Assembly (NCBI GenBank): GCA_946480465.1
Contig: CAMLJY010000118.1
Coordinates: forward strand, 1-12,742
DNA length: 12,742 nt
Direction: 5' to 3'
Source: an uncultured Burkholderiales bacterium
GTDB lineage: Bacteria > Pseudomonadota > Gammaproteobacteria > Burkholderiales > Burkholderiaceae
The notes below the pieces were generated by a model. It did not search any database, was not told the origin of the DNA, and worked only from the letters and a program-made list of their open reading frames with translations. This document shows positions 1 to 7,761 of the stretch, piece by piece. Position 1 is the first letter of the stretch. The number at the start of each line of letters is the position of its first letter. The translations under genes and the position numbers were made by a program.

Positions 1-25
1 TAGCACTCATGCACTGCCAAACGAG

Positions 26-103
26 TCAGCTGCCGATTTCGTTCACAGGTTCTGACTCGATGTCGGCGAGCAGCGCCTCGAGCTCATCGTCGGAAAGTCT
101 CAT
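26..103 (-). pseudogene. Truncated N-terminus of an AlbA_2/Schlafen-type ATP-binding protein (remnant)
   Basis: This is a 25-codon open frame starting at an ATG (complement of 101-103) and ending at a TGA. It has a good ribosome-binding site, AGGAAG, at 119-114 on the minus strand, 10 nt from the ATG. The peptide begins MRLSDDELEALLADIESE. That resembles the start of many bacterial AlbA_2 (Schlafen-like) ATP-binding proteins, which as I remember them open with LSDxELExLLxDLESDxVERK. After ESE the match is lost (PVNEIGS, then stop), where the family continues for several hundred residues. I therefore read it as a start region cut off by deletion or frameshift. It could instead be a genuine small protein or chance. 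The family assignment is from memory and short, so it is tentative. Confidence 0.35.
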
Positions 104-427
104 GCTGTGCAGTCTTCCTGTAACACCTGCGGATTGTGTTCCATCCTCGCGGTATCCCGGTGGGTACAGATGCGGGGCGGCCTGCTCTCGCTCCGCGTCA
201 ATGCGGGCTCGCGGGTGTACCTCCCATCGCCCTCCGGGGGAGCAGCAACAGGCCGAGGCCGCACAGGTCACCGACACAGCCTTGGTGCTGCTGATGCGCA
301 CGCCGGGCCTACGGTCATGCCATCACGACCGCGCTGAAGCGAGGGTCGGGCGCGACTGCAGGCGGGCCGAGCTTCAAAGTGGACCACACGCGGCGGCTCA
401 GGTCGCTGCGCCACCCCGGGACGAGCA
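104..427. other. Intergenic stretch with no recognisable gene
   Basis: Between the remnant at 26-103 and the DUF4397 lipoprotein gene I find no convincing coding frame, RNA gene, repeat or terminator. The open frames here encode Arg/Ser/Pro/Ala-rich peptides typical of GC-rich noncoding DNA. The stretch must hold the 5' leader of the 26-103 frame (ribosome-binding site at 114-119) and the 3' end of the lipoprotein transcript, since the two minus-strand genes are in tandem. Confidence 0.5.
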
Positions 428-1198
428 TCAGGGCTGCGACACCAGCTCGATCGTCTCCCCATCCACGTCATCGTTGCCCTGCGCCACCAGCACGCGCACG
501 TCGCCCGGCAGCCCGGTCGGGCCCGGGATGGCCAGCATCAGCCAGTCCGCGTTGTTCCCGATGCTGATGCTGTTGGCGTTGAACACCACGTTCTTGGTTC
601 CGGCGGTGGTCAGCACCAGGCGGTAGGTGCCGCCACTGAGTTCCAGCGAGTCCTGCCCGGAGCCCGGGTTGCTGTTGCCATAGGACAGCGCGCTGACGGT
701 GGGCGCGGCGGAGGCGAGGGTCTGGCTGCCCTGCAGCAGGTATGCGTCGACCGCGGACGCGGCCGGCGCCGCATGCAGCACGCGCACCCGGGCGCGGTCG
801 CTCAGCAGGCCCTTGTTGTACGGGTCCTCGATGACCTTCAGCGACACGGCGCCGCCGCCGGCAGGCATGGCCACGAAGGTGTAGCGGTCGCCCTGCGAGG
901 GATTGAGGTTGGCCGAGGCGAGCGTCACCGCCGGGGCGGCCGCGGTGCGCACGCTCCAGGTGGCGCCGGCATTGCTGACGTCGTAGTACTCCGAGACGAA
1001 CTTGTAGCTGGTGTTGGCGGCATCGCCCTGCGCGCTGCCGCCGCGGTACAAGGTGACTGCAGGGCCCCCGGGCACGGCATGGATGAAGCGCACGACCGGA
1101 TCACGCAGGTCCAGTCGGTCTTCGGCATCTCCTCCGCCGCCACAGGCGGCAAGCAACGCCGAGATCGTGCCGAGCGCGAGGAACTCGATGAGCTTCAT
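428..1198 (-). CDS. DUF4397 domain-containing lipoprotein
   Basis: This encodes a 256-residue exported lipoprotein of unknown function. The N-terminus is a lipoprotein signal peptide: Lys2, a hydrophobic stretch (residues 5-16), then the lipobox LAAC with lipidated Cys19, followed by Gly-rich sequence. The mature part carries two copies of the DUF4397 hallmark, VRFIHAVPGG at about residues 36-45 and VRVLHAAPAA at about 138-147, each opening a beta-rich unit. Such tandem Ig-like beta-sandwich units are common in cell-envelope proteins, but no biochemical role is established. Residue 20 is Gly, so outer-membrane sorting is plausible by the Lol +2 rule. The ATG at 1198 puts the signal peptide exactly at the N-terminus; only a weak GGA-type ribosome site precedes it. 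The gene is tandem with dgdA but separated by 209 bp, so it is probably transcribed separately. The family call is firm; the function is open. Confidence 0.88.
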   Translation of the reverse strand: MKLIEFLALGTISALLAACGGGGDAEDRLDLRDPVVRFIHAVPGGPAVTLYRGGSAQGDAANTSYKFVSEYYDVSNAGATWSVRTAAAPAVTLASANLNPSQGDRYTFVAMPAGGGAVSLKVIEDPYNKGLLSDRARVRVLHAAPAASAVDAYLLQGSQTLASAAPTVSALSYGNSNPGSGQDSLELSGGTYRLVLTTAGTKNVVFNANSISIGNNADWLMLAIPGPTGLPGDVRVLVAQGNDDVDGETIELVSQP

Positions 1199-1225
1199 GC
1201 CGTTTCCAGTCCTGGGGTATTGACG

Positions 1226-1251
1226 TGAGCGGGGACGCTACCGTCCGCTCA
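1226..1251. promoter_or_regulatory. Imperfect inverted repeat upstream of the DUF4397 gene
   Basis: TGAGCGG/CCGCTCA arms continue into ACG/CGT around a CTAC loop, with a two-G bulge in the left arm. It lies 28-53 bp upstream of the lipoprotein start codon, in the gap after dgdA. No T-run follows on either strand, so an operator or 5'-UTR hairpin is likelier than an intrinsic terminator. Function is inferred only. Confidence 0.25.
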
Positions 1252-1372
1252 GCCGCCTGTCTGTCGTCCCTGTCGCTGCCGCGTTGTCGGACGCGGCTGA
1301 CCACGCCAGGGGGGCCGCGCCGCACGGCCTGGGCGTCGCAGCCGGGGTACCGTGCCGCCTAGTGGGGGCAAG

Positions 1373-1387
1373 CTGGCGCACCGCCAG
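1373..1387 (-). terminator. Short hairpin downstream of dgdA, possible terminator
   Basis: A perfect 6-bp inverted repeat, CTGGCG-CAC-CGCCAG, lies 20-35 bp past the dgdA stop codon. On the minus strand it is followed by CTTGCCC, so there is no proper U-tract. It may stabilise the 3' end or assist termination. I rate it weak. Confidence 0.25.
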
Positions 1388-1407
1388 GCACACCGCAGGC
1401 TGCGTCC

Positions 1408-2829
<1,422 letters not shown>

Positions 2830-3687
2830 GTGGGCCAATCGCTGGACATCGACCTGCTGCGCAGCTTCGTCGCCATCGCCGAGACCGGCGTGCTGGGCCA
2901 GGCGGCCGCGCGCGTGGGCCGCACGCAGTCGGCGCTGAGCATGCAGATGCAGCGGCTCGAAGGCATCGTCGAACAACCGCTGCTGCACCGCACCGGCCGC
3001 GGCATGAGCCTGACCGCGGCCGGCGAACGCCTGCTGGCCCGCGCGGCCGAGCTGCTGCGCAAGCACGACGAGACGCTGGCCGAACTGCGCGGCGAGCAGC
3101 TGTCCGGTGTGCTGGCCTTCGGCTGCCCCGATGACTACGCGGTGGCCTTCCTGCCGCAGCTGCTGCGCGGCTTCGCCAGCCTGCACCCGCGGGTGCAGCT
3201 GGAGGTGGTGTGCGCCCCCACGCCGCGCCTGCGCGAACTGCTGGCGCGGCATGCGCTGGCGCTGGCGCTGGTCTCGGTGCCGGACGACGCGCCGGCGGCC
3301 GGCGTGATCCGCCGCGAGCCGCTGGTGTGGGTGGCCCAGCGCGGCAGCAGCGCCGCGCAGCAGGACCCCCTGGCACTGGCACTGGGCGCGCCCGATTCCA
3401 TGGACCACCAGGCGCCGCGCCGTGTCCTGGAGGCGGCCGGCCGCCCCTACCGCATCGCCTGCGCCAGCAGCAGCCTGGCGGGGTTGGTGGCCATGGCGCG
3501 TTCGGGCCAGGCCGTCACCGTGCTCACGCGCGGCGCGGTACCGGAGGACCTGCAGGTGCTCGCGCCCGGCCAGGGCCTGCCGACGCTGCCTGCCGTGGGT
3601 CTCACGCTGGCCTTCGACCGCGAGGCACCGGGCGCGCCGGCCGCGGCCTTCGCCACGCACATCCGGCAGGTGTTGCCGCAGGCCTGA
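2830..3687 (+). CDS. dgdR: LysR-family transcriptional regulator of dgdA
   Basis: This is a 285-residue LysR regulator. The N-terminal winged helix-turn-helix covers about residues 6-65: LLRSFVAIAETGVLGQAAARVGRTQSALS, then MQMQRLE and the RTGRGMSLTAAGERLL wing, with the recognition helix at about 31-42. The rest, from about residue 88, is a periplasmic-binding-protein-like effector domain. The start is GTG at 2830, chosen because AGGAG at 2815-2819 lies 10 nt upstream and because the HTH begins at residue 6. The frame stays open far upstream opposite dgdA, but that part is an antisense shadow. In B. cepacia the divergent LysR gene dgdR encodes a repressor of dgdA that is relieved by 2-methylalanine. 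The same placement here supports the same role. A hairpin at 3725-3742 may end the transcript. Confidence 0.88.
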   Translation: MGQSLDIDLLRSFVAIAETGVLGQAAARVGRTQSALSMQMQRLEGIVEQPLLHRTGRGMSLTAAGERLLARAAELLRKHDETLAELRGEQLSGVLAFGCPDDYAVAFLPQLLRGFASLHPRVQLEVVCAPTPRLRELLARHALALALVSVPDDAPAAGVIRREPLVWVAQRGSSAAQQDPLALALGAPDSMDHQAPRRVLEAAGRPYRIACASSSLAGLVAMARSGQAVTVLTRGAVPEDLQVLAPGQGLPTLPAVGLTLAFDREAPGAPAAAFATHIRQVLPQA

Positions 3688-3724
3688 CGGCGGCGGTGTC
3701 AGGTGTGTGTCGGGTGTCATCCGG

Positions 3725-3742
3725 CGGCGCCGCAGGGCGCCG
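3725..3742 (+). terminator. GC-rich hairpin after dgdR, possible terminator
   Basis: A perfect 7-bp stem, CGGCGCC-GCAG-GGCGCCG with a 4-nt loop, starts 38 bp past the dgdR stop codon. The sequence after it (GCCGCGTCCCTTGCG) has only a weak T content. This is either a poor intrinsic terminator or a 3'-end hairpin. It also lies upstream of the glycoside hydrolase gene and would insulate it. Confidence 0.35.
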
Positions 3743-3897
3743 GCCGCGTCCCTTGCGCGTTGGCTGAGCCCCAGGGCAAACACGGTTCAAGTGCGGATTC
3801 GGGCCGTTCACCGGGCCCGAGCGCCTGTTCAGCAGGAACGCGCCTCGCACGGGACGGTCCGGTCCATAGACTGCGCCGCGCCAATCGAAAGGTGCCC

Positions 3898-5286
3898 ATG
3901 AACGCGAAGTCCACCCCACTGTCCCTGCTGATCACCCTGGTCGCGGTGGCCGTGACCGCCCCGCCCGCCCGGGCGAACGACTATCCGGCGCCCACGCCCT
4001 GCCCGACCCAGGCCGCCTGGCGGTCGGAACCCGCGCGCCAGGACCCGCGCCCACTGCAGGACCAGGCATGGACGCCCCCGACGCTGGTGAATCCAACACC
4101 GCGAACCCAGGCGCTCTACATGCGCCTGCAGCAGAACGAGGCACTGCGCTCGGCCCTCTTCGGCCAGCAGCATGCCTCGTGGGAAGGCGTCGCCGGGAAG
4201 CGATCGGCCTTCGGCAGCGACGTCTTCGACGGCCTGCAACGGCAGGTCGCGGACCGGCCGAACCTCGTGCCGGCACACCCGGCCGTCTTCGGCTGGAACT
4301 ACGAGTCCTACCGCAGCCAGCTCATCAGCCGGCCGGCCGAGGCCGAGCGCCTGCTGGCGCGCATGATCGAGACGAATGCCAAGGGCGGCATCACGACCAT
4401 CCACTGGCCGGTGGAGAACTTCGTCGTCTGCGAAGGCGCGGATTGCGATGACAACACCAATCACCCGGAAGTGGATCCGGTGGATTTCATCGTCAACAAC
4501 TACCTGGCCTTCGATGGCCAGTGCTCGGGCGACAAGTTCGACCAATGGGTCGATGATCTGGCCGCATTCCTGAAGAAGCTGAGGCAGGGCAATACCCCGA
4601 TACCCGTGATCCTGCGGCCATTCCACGAGATGAACGGCCAAGGGGGGCAGCATTCGCACTGGTGGACCGGCAGGAACCCGGCGCAGTTCGGCACGATGTG
4701 GCGACGCCTCGTGGATCGCCTGCGCTACACGCGTGGATTGCGCAATGTCCTGATCGCCTTCGCGCCGCGCGCCGAGCCGGCCCTGGAAAGGGGCTATGCC
4801 GTCTATTGGCCCGAAGGCGCGAGATCGGACCGGGCTTCGCTGCGCTACGTGGACATCGCCGGCTTTGATTTCTACCTGGACCACACGGGCACGGACAGCG
4901 GCGTGGATGCGGTGGAGACCAAAAAGCTGGGCGACGCGATCGACATGACCCGGACCTTTGCCAAGGACGCGGCGCGAAGCGTGAACCGCCTCGTGGCCAT
5001 CACGGAGGTCGGGCGCAAGGACGGCACCAGCAATCCGTCGACCGGAGAGGGCTTCCTCGATTTCTGGATGAAGGGCGTGAAGCCTGCCCTGGACCAACAG
5101 GTGCTGCAGGGTGGGCAGCTCAAATCGCGTTGGGAAGGAGTGGCCTACACGTTGACCTGGACGAACGGCAGTGCCGCGAACTTCTCGATCGATCCCACGG
5201 CCACGAATCCGGTCGGGCTCGAGGTGAACCGGGATTTCACGGACTGGTTCCAGTTGAAAGAGACCCTGTTCCTGAGGACGAACTGA
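3898..5286 (+). CDS. Secreted glycoside hydrolase family 26 protein (beta-mannanase-like)
   Basis: This encodes a 462-residue exported enzyme. GH26 members are mostly endo-beta-1,4-mannanases, with some beta-1,3-xylanases and lichenases, that cleave with retention of configuration. A Sec signal peptide (hydrophobic residues 8-21) ends at ARA|ND after residue 26. The GH26 signature is ILRPFHEMNG followed by HWWTG, giving His243, acid/base Glu244 and Trp255-256. The predicted nucleophile is Glu370 in VAITEVGRK. The 126-residue spacing between the two glutamates is a little longer than the roughly 100-108 of well-studied mannanases. Four cysteines (35, 178, 183, 209) could form two disulfides, and an acidic Asp/Asn loop near 181-190 could bind Ca2+. 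The start is the ATG at 3898, with AAAGG 5 nt upstream. No other carbohydrate genes are nearby and no carbohydrate-binding module is evident. The family is secure; substrate is not. Confidence 0.87.
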   Translation: MNAKSTPLSLLITLVAVAVTAPPARANDYPAPTPCPTQAAWRSEPARQDPRPLQDQAWTPPTLVNPTPRTQALYMRLQQNEALRSALFGQQHASWEGVAGKRSAFGSDVFDGLQRQVADRPNLVPAHPAVFGWNYESYRSQLISRPAEAERLLARMIETNAKGGITTIHWPVENFVVCEGADCDDNTNHPEVDPVDFIVNNYLAFDGQCSGDKFDQWVDDLAAFLKKLRQGNTPIPVILRPFHEMNGQGGQHSHWWTGRNPAQFGTMWRRLVDRLRYTRGLRNVLIAFAPRAEPALERGYAVYWPEGARSDRASLRYVDIAGFDFYLDHTGTDSGVDAVETKKLGDAIDMTRTFAKDAARSVNRLVAITEVGRKDGTSNPSTGEGFLDFWMKGVKPALDQQVLQGGQLKSRWEGVAYTLTWTNGSAANFSIDPTATNPVGLEVNRDFTDWFQLKETLFLRTN

Positions 5287-5298
5287 GCTCGGACTGAG

Positions 5299-5325
5299 CC
5301 CCGCAGGCGCGCCGCGCCGCAGGGG
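5299..5325. terminator. GC-rich hairpin between convergent genes
   Basis: The 44-bp gap between the convergent hydrolase and oxidoreductase genes contains CCCCGC...GCAGGGG arms (one bulged A) around a GCGC-rich centre. It has no T-run on either side. Its position suggests a bidirectional 3'-end or terminator element, but that is inferred from placement. Confidence 0.3.
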
Positions 5326-5330
5326 GACCG

Positions 5331-6593
5331 TCAGAACCGGTCGACCCGGTACGGCCCCATGTCCACCAGCGGTGCGCGCCCTTCGATCAACTCCACCAGC
5401 AGGCGGCCGCACACCGGCCCGAGCGTGAAACCCTGGTGCGCGTGGCCGAAGTTGAACCACAGGCCGCGGTGGCGCGGCGCGGGGCCGATCACCGGCAGCA
5501 TGTCCGGCGTGCAGGGCCGGTTGCCCAGCCAGGCCTGGGCTTCGACGGACCGGGGCAGGTGCAGCAGCTCGCGGGCGGCGGCGGTGGCCCGGGCCATCTG
5601 CACCTCGGTGGCGGGTGCGCCCAGGCGCGCGAACTCGGCGCCGGTGGTCAGGCGGATGCCCTGTGCCATGGGGGCGAGCACGTAGCCGCGTTCGATGTCC
5701 AGCAGCGGCGCCTGCAGGCTGCCGCCGCCCACGTAGTGGCGGTGGTAGCCGCGCTTGACGAAGAGCGGCAGGCGGTAGCCGAGCCGGGCCGCCAGTTCGC
5801 CCGACCAGGGGCCCAGCGCGACGACGGCGTGCGCCGCCCGGACCGTGCCGGCCTCCGTCTGCACGCGCCAGCCGCTGCCTTCGGCGGCCAGCGTGGCCGC
5901 GTCACCTGTGTGGTAGATGCCGCCCAGCTCGCGCAGGCGGGCCGCGTAGGCGGTGACCAGCGCCCCGGGGTCCACCACGCTGACCGGATCGGGCCAGTGG
6001 ATGGCGCCGGCCAGCGGCCGCAGCAGGTCCGGCTCGGCCCGCGCGAACGCGGCACCGTCGAGCAGCGCGTGGCGCACGCCGAAGCGCTGCTGCAGCTGGC
6101 GCGCGTCGGCCGCGGCGGCCTGCAGCGCGGCGGCGCCGCGGAAAACCCAGTGGTAGCCGCGGCGGCGCACCAGGGCCTCTGCCCCGCATTCGGCCATCAG
6201 CTCCTCGTGCGCGGGCAGGGCGTGGCGGATCAGGGCGCTGTGGCCGCGGATGGCCGTTTCATGCCGCGCCGGCGCGGAAGCGCGCCAATAACGTGATAAA
6301 GGACCGGCCAGGTCCGGCAGCGCATCGAGGTGGTAGTGCACCGCCGTGCTGCGCCGCAGCGCGGCCTGCGCCAGCGTGGCCCAGTCGCGCGGGAAGGGGT
6401 ACGGCACCATCGCCTCGCTCTGCACGATGCCGGCGTTGCCGTACGAGGTCTCGCGTCCGGGCTCGCGCCGGTCCACCAGGCACACCGAATGGCCGCGGCG
6501 CGCCAGCTGCAAGGCGGTGCCCACGCCGATCATGCCGGCGCCGAGCACCAGCACGTCGGTGGGCGCGGGGGTCTTGTCTTGCGATGCGGTCAT
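5331..6593 (-). CDS. DadA-like FAD-dependent amino-acid oxidoreductase (DAO family)
   Basis: This is a 420-residue flavoprotein of the D-amino-acid dehydrogenase/glycine oxidase group, which oxidises amines or amino acids to imines that hydrolyse to oxo acids. The FAD-binding Rossmann motif is Gly18-x-Gly20-x-x-Gly23 (LVLGAGMIGVG), with acidic Asp41 ending the second strand. It is followed by ETSYGNAG (48-55), close to the DadA motif ETSxxNAG. The C-terminal FAD-contacting segment (NRPCTPDMLPVIGPAP, then FGHAHQGFTLGP) is also typical. There is no signal peptide; DadA-type enzymes usually associate with the inner face of the membrane and pass electrons to quinone. The ATG at 6593 leaves 12 residues before the Rossmann fold but has no clear ribosome site. 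It follows a LysR gene on the same strand by 123 bp, and a LysR-type box sits in that gap. Substrate is unknown; the amidase and Bug genes beyond the regulator suggest an amino acid released from an amide. Confidence 0.87.
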   Translation of the reverse strand: MTASQDKTPAPTDVLVLGAGMIGVGTALQLARRGHSVCLVDRREPGRETSYGNAGIVQSEAMVPYPFPRDWATLAQAALRRSTAVHYHLDALPDLAGPLSRYWRASAPARHETAIRGHSALIRHALPAHEELMAECGAEALVRRRGYHWVFRGAAALQAAAADARQLQQRFGVRHALLDGAAFARAEPDLLRPLAGAIHWPDPVSVVDPGALVTAYAARLRELGGIYHTGDAATLAAEGSGWRVQTEAGTVRAAHAVVALGPWSGELAARLGYRLPLFVKRGYHRHYVGGGSLQAPLLDIERGYVLAPMAQGIRLTTGAEFARLGAPATEVQMARATAAARELLHLPRSVEAQAWLGNRPCTPDMLPVIGPAPRHRGLWFNFGHAHQGFTLGPVCGRLLVELIEGRAPLVDMGPYRVDRF

Positions 6594-6665
6594 GGGATCG
6601 GCGGCGTGAGAGTCTGCATGGGGGGGTGCGTGAGGCGGGGTGGATCTTGCCTCTTCCCCAGGCTC

Positions 6666-6709
6666 TTGCGCCCGCCGCTTTGGTGGAAGCAGCGTTGCGT
6701 GCCACGCAA
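6666..6709 (-). promoter_or_regulatory. LysR-type operator upstream of the FAD oxidoreductase
   Basis: The dyad TTGCG-TGCCA-CGCAA (6695-6709) has perfect 5-bp arms, or 7-bp if read as TTGCGTG-C-CACGCAA, and T-N11-A spacing. It lies 102-116 bp upstream of the oxidoreductase ATG and 7 bp past the LysR stop codon. A degenerate copy, TTGCG-N5-CGCTT (6666-6680), is offset by 29 bp on the promoter-proximal side, like the weaker activation site LysR proteins often use. The same dyad occurs at 7662-7676. Binding is inferred. Confidence 0.5.
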
Positions 6710-6716
6710 TGCATGC

Positions 6717-7637
6717 TCAGGCCTCCTTCAGCAGCGCGTTGACGTGGTCCAGGAAGCCGCGGCAGGCCGGCGACAGCGTGCGGCCGGCGAGCGTCTGCAC
6801 CTCGAAGTGGCGTTCGTTCATCTCGCGGTCGCGCAACGGCACGGCCGTCAGCACACCGGACTGCAGGCGATAGCGGATGGCCAGCTCGCCGCACAGGGCG
6901 ATGCCGCCGCCCGCCGCCGCGAAGCTCAGCATCGGCTCAAGCCGGTTGGTGGTCAGCGCCGCGTCCACGGCCAGGCCCTGCCGCGCACAGCTGATGTCGA
7001 ACAGCTGGCGCAGCGTGGACGCCAGCGGCGGCAGCACCATCGGGTAGCCCACCAGCTGGCTCAGCGCCAGCTGGCGGCGCCGGGCCAGCGGGTGGTCGGG
7101 TGCCATCACTGCCAGGATGGGCGCGGGGTGGCGCAGTTCGACCTGGATGCTTTGCTCCGAGCTGGTGCCGAAGGTGAAGCCCACGTCCATGTCGCCGCGG
7201 CGCAGCAGCTCGGGGATGTCGCCCTGGCGGCAGACCTCCAGCGCGAAGCGCACGCCGCCGTGCGCGCGCTGGAACTCGGCGACCAGCGGCGGCAGGAATT
7301 CCGAGGCGAAGCCGTCGGTGCTGGCCACCCGCACGATGCCGCTGCGCACGCCGCGCAGCGACTCGATGTCCGAGACCACGCGCTCGATGTCGTGCCAGGC
7401 GCGCTGGGCATGCGCGGCCAGCAGTTCGCCGGCCGCGTTCAGCCGCATGCCGCGCGCGCGGCGTTCGAACAGCAGCGTGTCGAGCGCGCGTTCCAGGCGG
7501 GCGACGCTCCGGCTGACGGCCGAGGGCGCGAGCCGCAGGCGCTCGGCCGCGGTGGTGACCGAGCCGGTCTGCGCCACCTCGAGAAAGTGGCGCAGGGCGG
7601 TGTCCTGGAGGGCACGGTGGTCGATCTTGCGGGCCAT
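6717..7637 (-). CDS. LysR-family regulator of the amidase/Bug and oxidoreductase genes (predicted)
   Basis: This is a 306-residue LysR regulator. The winged HTH spans about residues 11-75 (TALRHFLEVAQTGSVTTAAERLRLAPSAVSRSVARLE, then FERRARGMRLNAAGELL). The C-terminal effector domain includes IVRVASTDGFASEFLPPLV from about residue 100. The start chosen is the ATG at 7637. The frame can be extended 13 codons to a TTG at 7676, but that would put the 15-bp operator dyad (7662-7676) inside the gene and has no better ribosome site. The gene is divergent from the amidase operon and codirectional with the FAD oxidoreductase. Copies of the same dyad stand before both neighbouring transcription units, so I infer it controls both, probably with autoregulation. 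The inducer is unknown. Confidence 0.88.
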   Translation of the reverse strand: MARKIDHRALQDTALRHFLEVAQTGSVTTAAERLRLAPSAVSRSVARLERALDTLLFERRARGMRLNAAGELLAAHAQRAWHDIERVVSDIESLRGVRSGIVRVASTDGFASEFLPPLVAEFQRAHGGVRFALEVCRQGDIPELLRRGDMDVGFTFGTSSEQSIQVELRHPAPILAVMAPDHPLARRRQLALSQLVGYPMVLPPLASTLRQLFDISCARQGLAVDAALTTNRLEPMLSFAAAGGGIALCGELAIRYRLQSGVLTAVPLRDREMNERHFEVQTLAGRTLSPACRGFLDHVNALLKEA

Positions 7638-7761
7638 GGGTGTGGATGCGTGCCGTGATGCTTGCGTGTGGCGCAACGATCGATTCTATGGATTGCCGTT
7701 GATGGCATGGAACTCGCTGCCTAGCATCGGCGTGCACGCCTCCCCTCCCCCTGCCCCTCCG
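7638..7761. promoter_or_regulatory. Divergent promoter region with LysR-type operator (TTGCG-N5-CGCAA)
   Basis: This 124-bp gap between the LysR gene and the amidase gene contains the dyad TTGCG-TGTGG-CGCAA at 7662-7676, with the T-N11-A geometry of LysR binding sites. It is 25 bp upstream of the LysR ATG and 86 bp upstream of the preferred amidase start. AT-rich sequence next to it (7677-7700, around GATTCTATGGATT) is the likeliest promoter area on the amidase side. No confident -35/-10 pair was found. Confidence 0.5.

Noticed and set aside
4736..4745. ATTGCGCAAT palindrome resembling the LysR half-sites
   Set aside because: It lies inside the GH26 coding sequence, lacks the N5 spacer and is explained by codons for Leu-Arg-Asn; probably chance.
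3829..5460. A 543-codon minus-strand frame opposite the GH26 gene
   Set aside because: The plus strand has a signal peptide and GH26 catalytic motifs; the minus frame has no recognisable domain.
7638..7676. Extension of the second LysR gene to a TTG start at 7676
   Set aside because: It would place the operator dyad inside the coding region, uses a rare start codon and has no ribosome site; the ATG at 7637 fits usual LysR N-termini.
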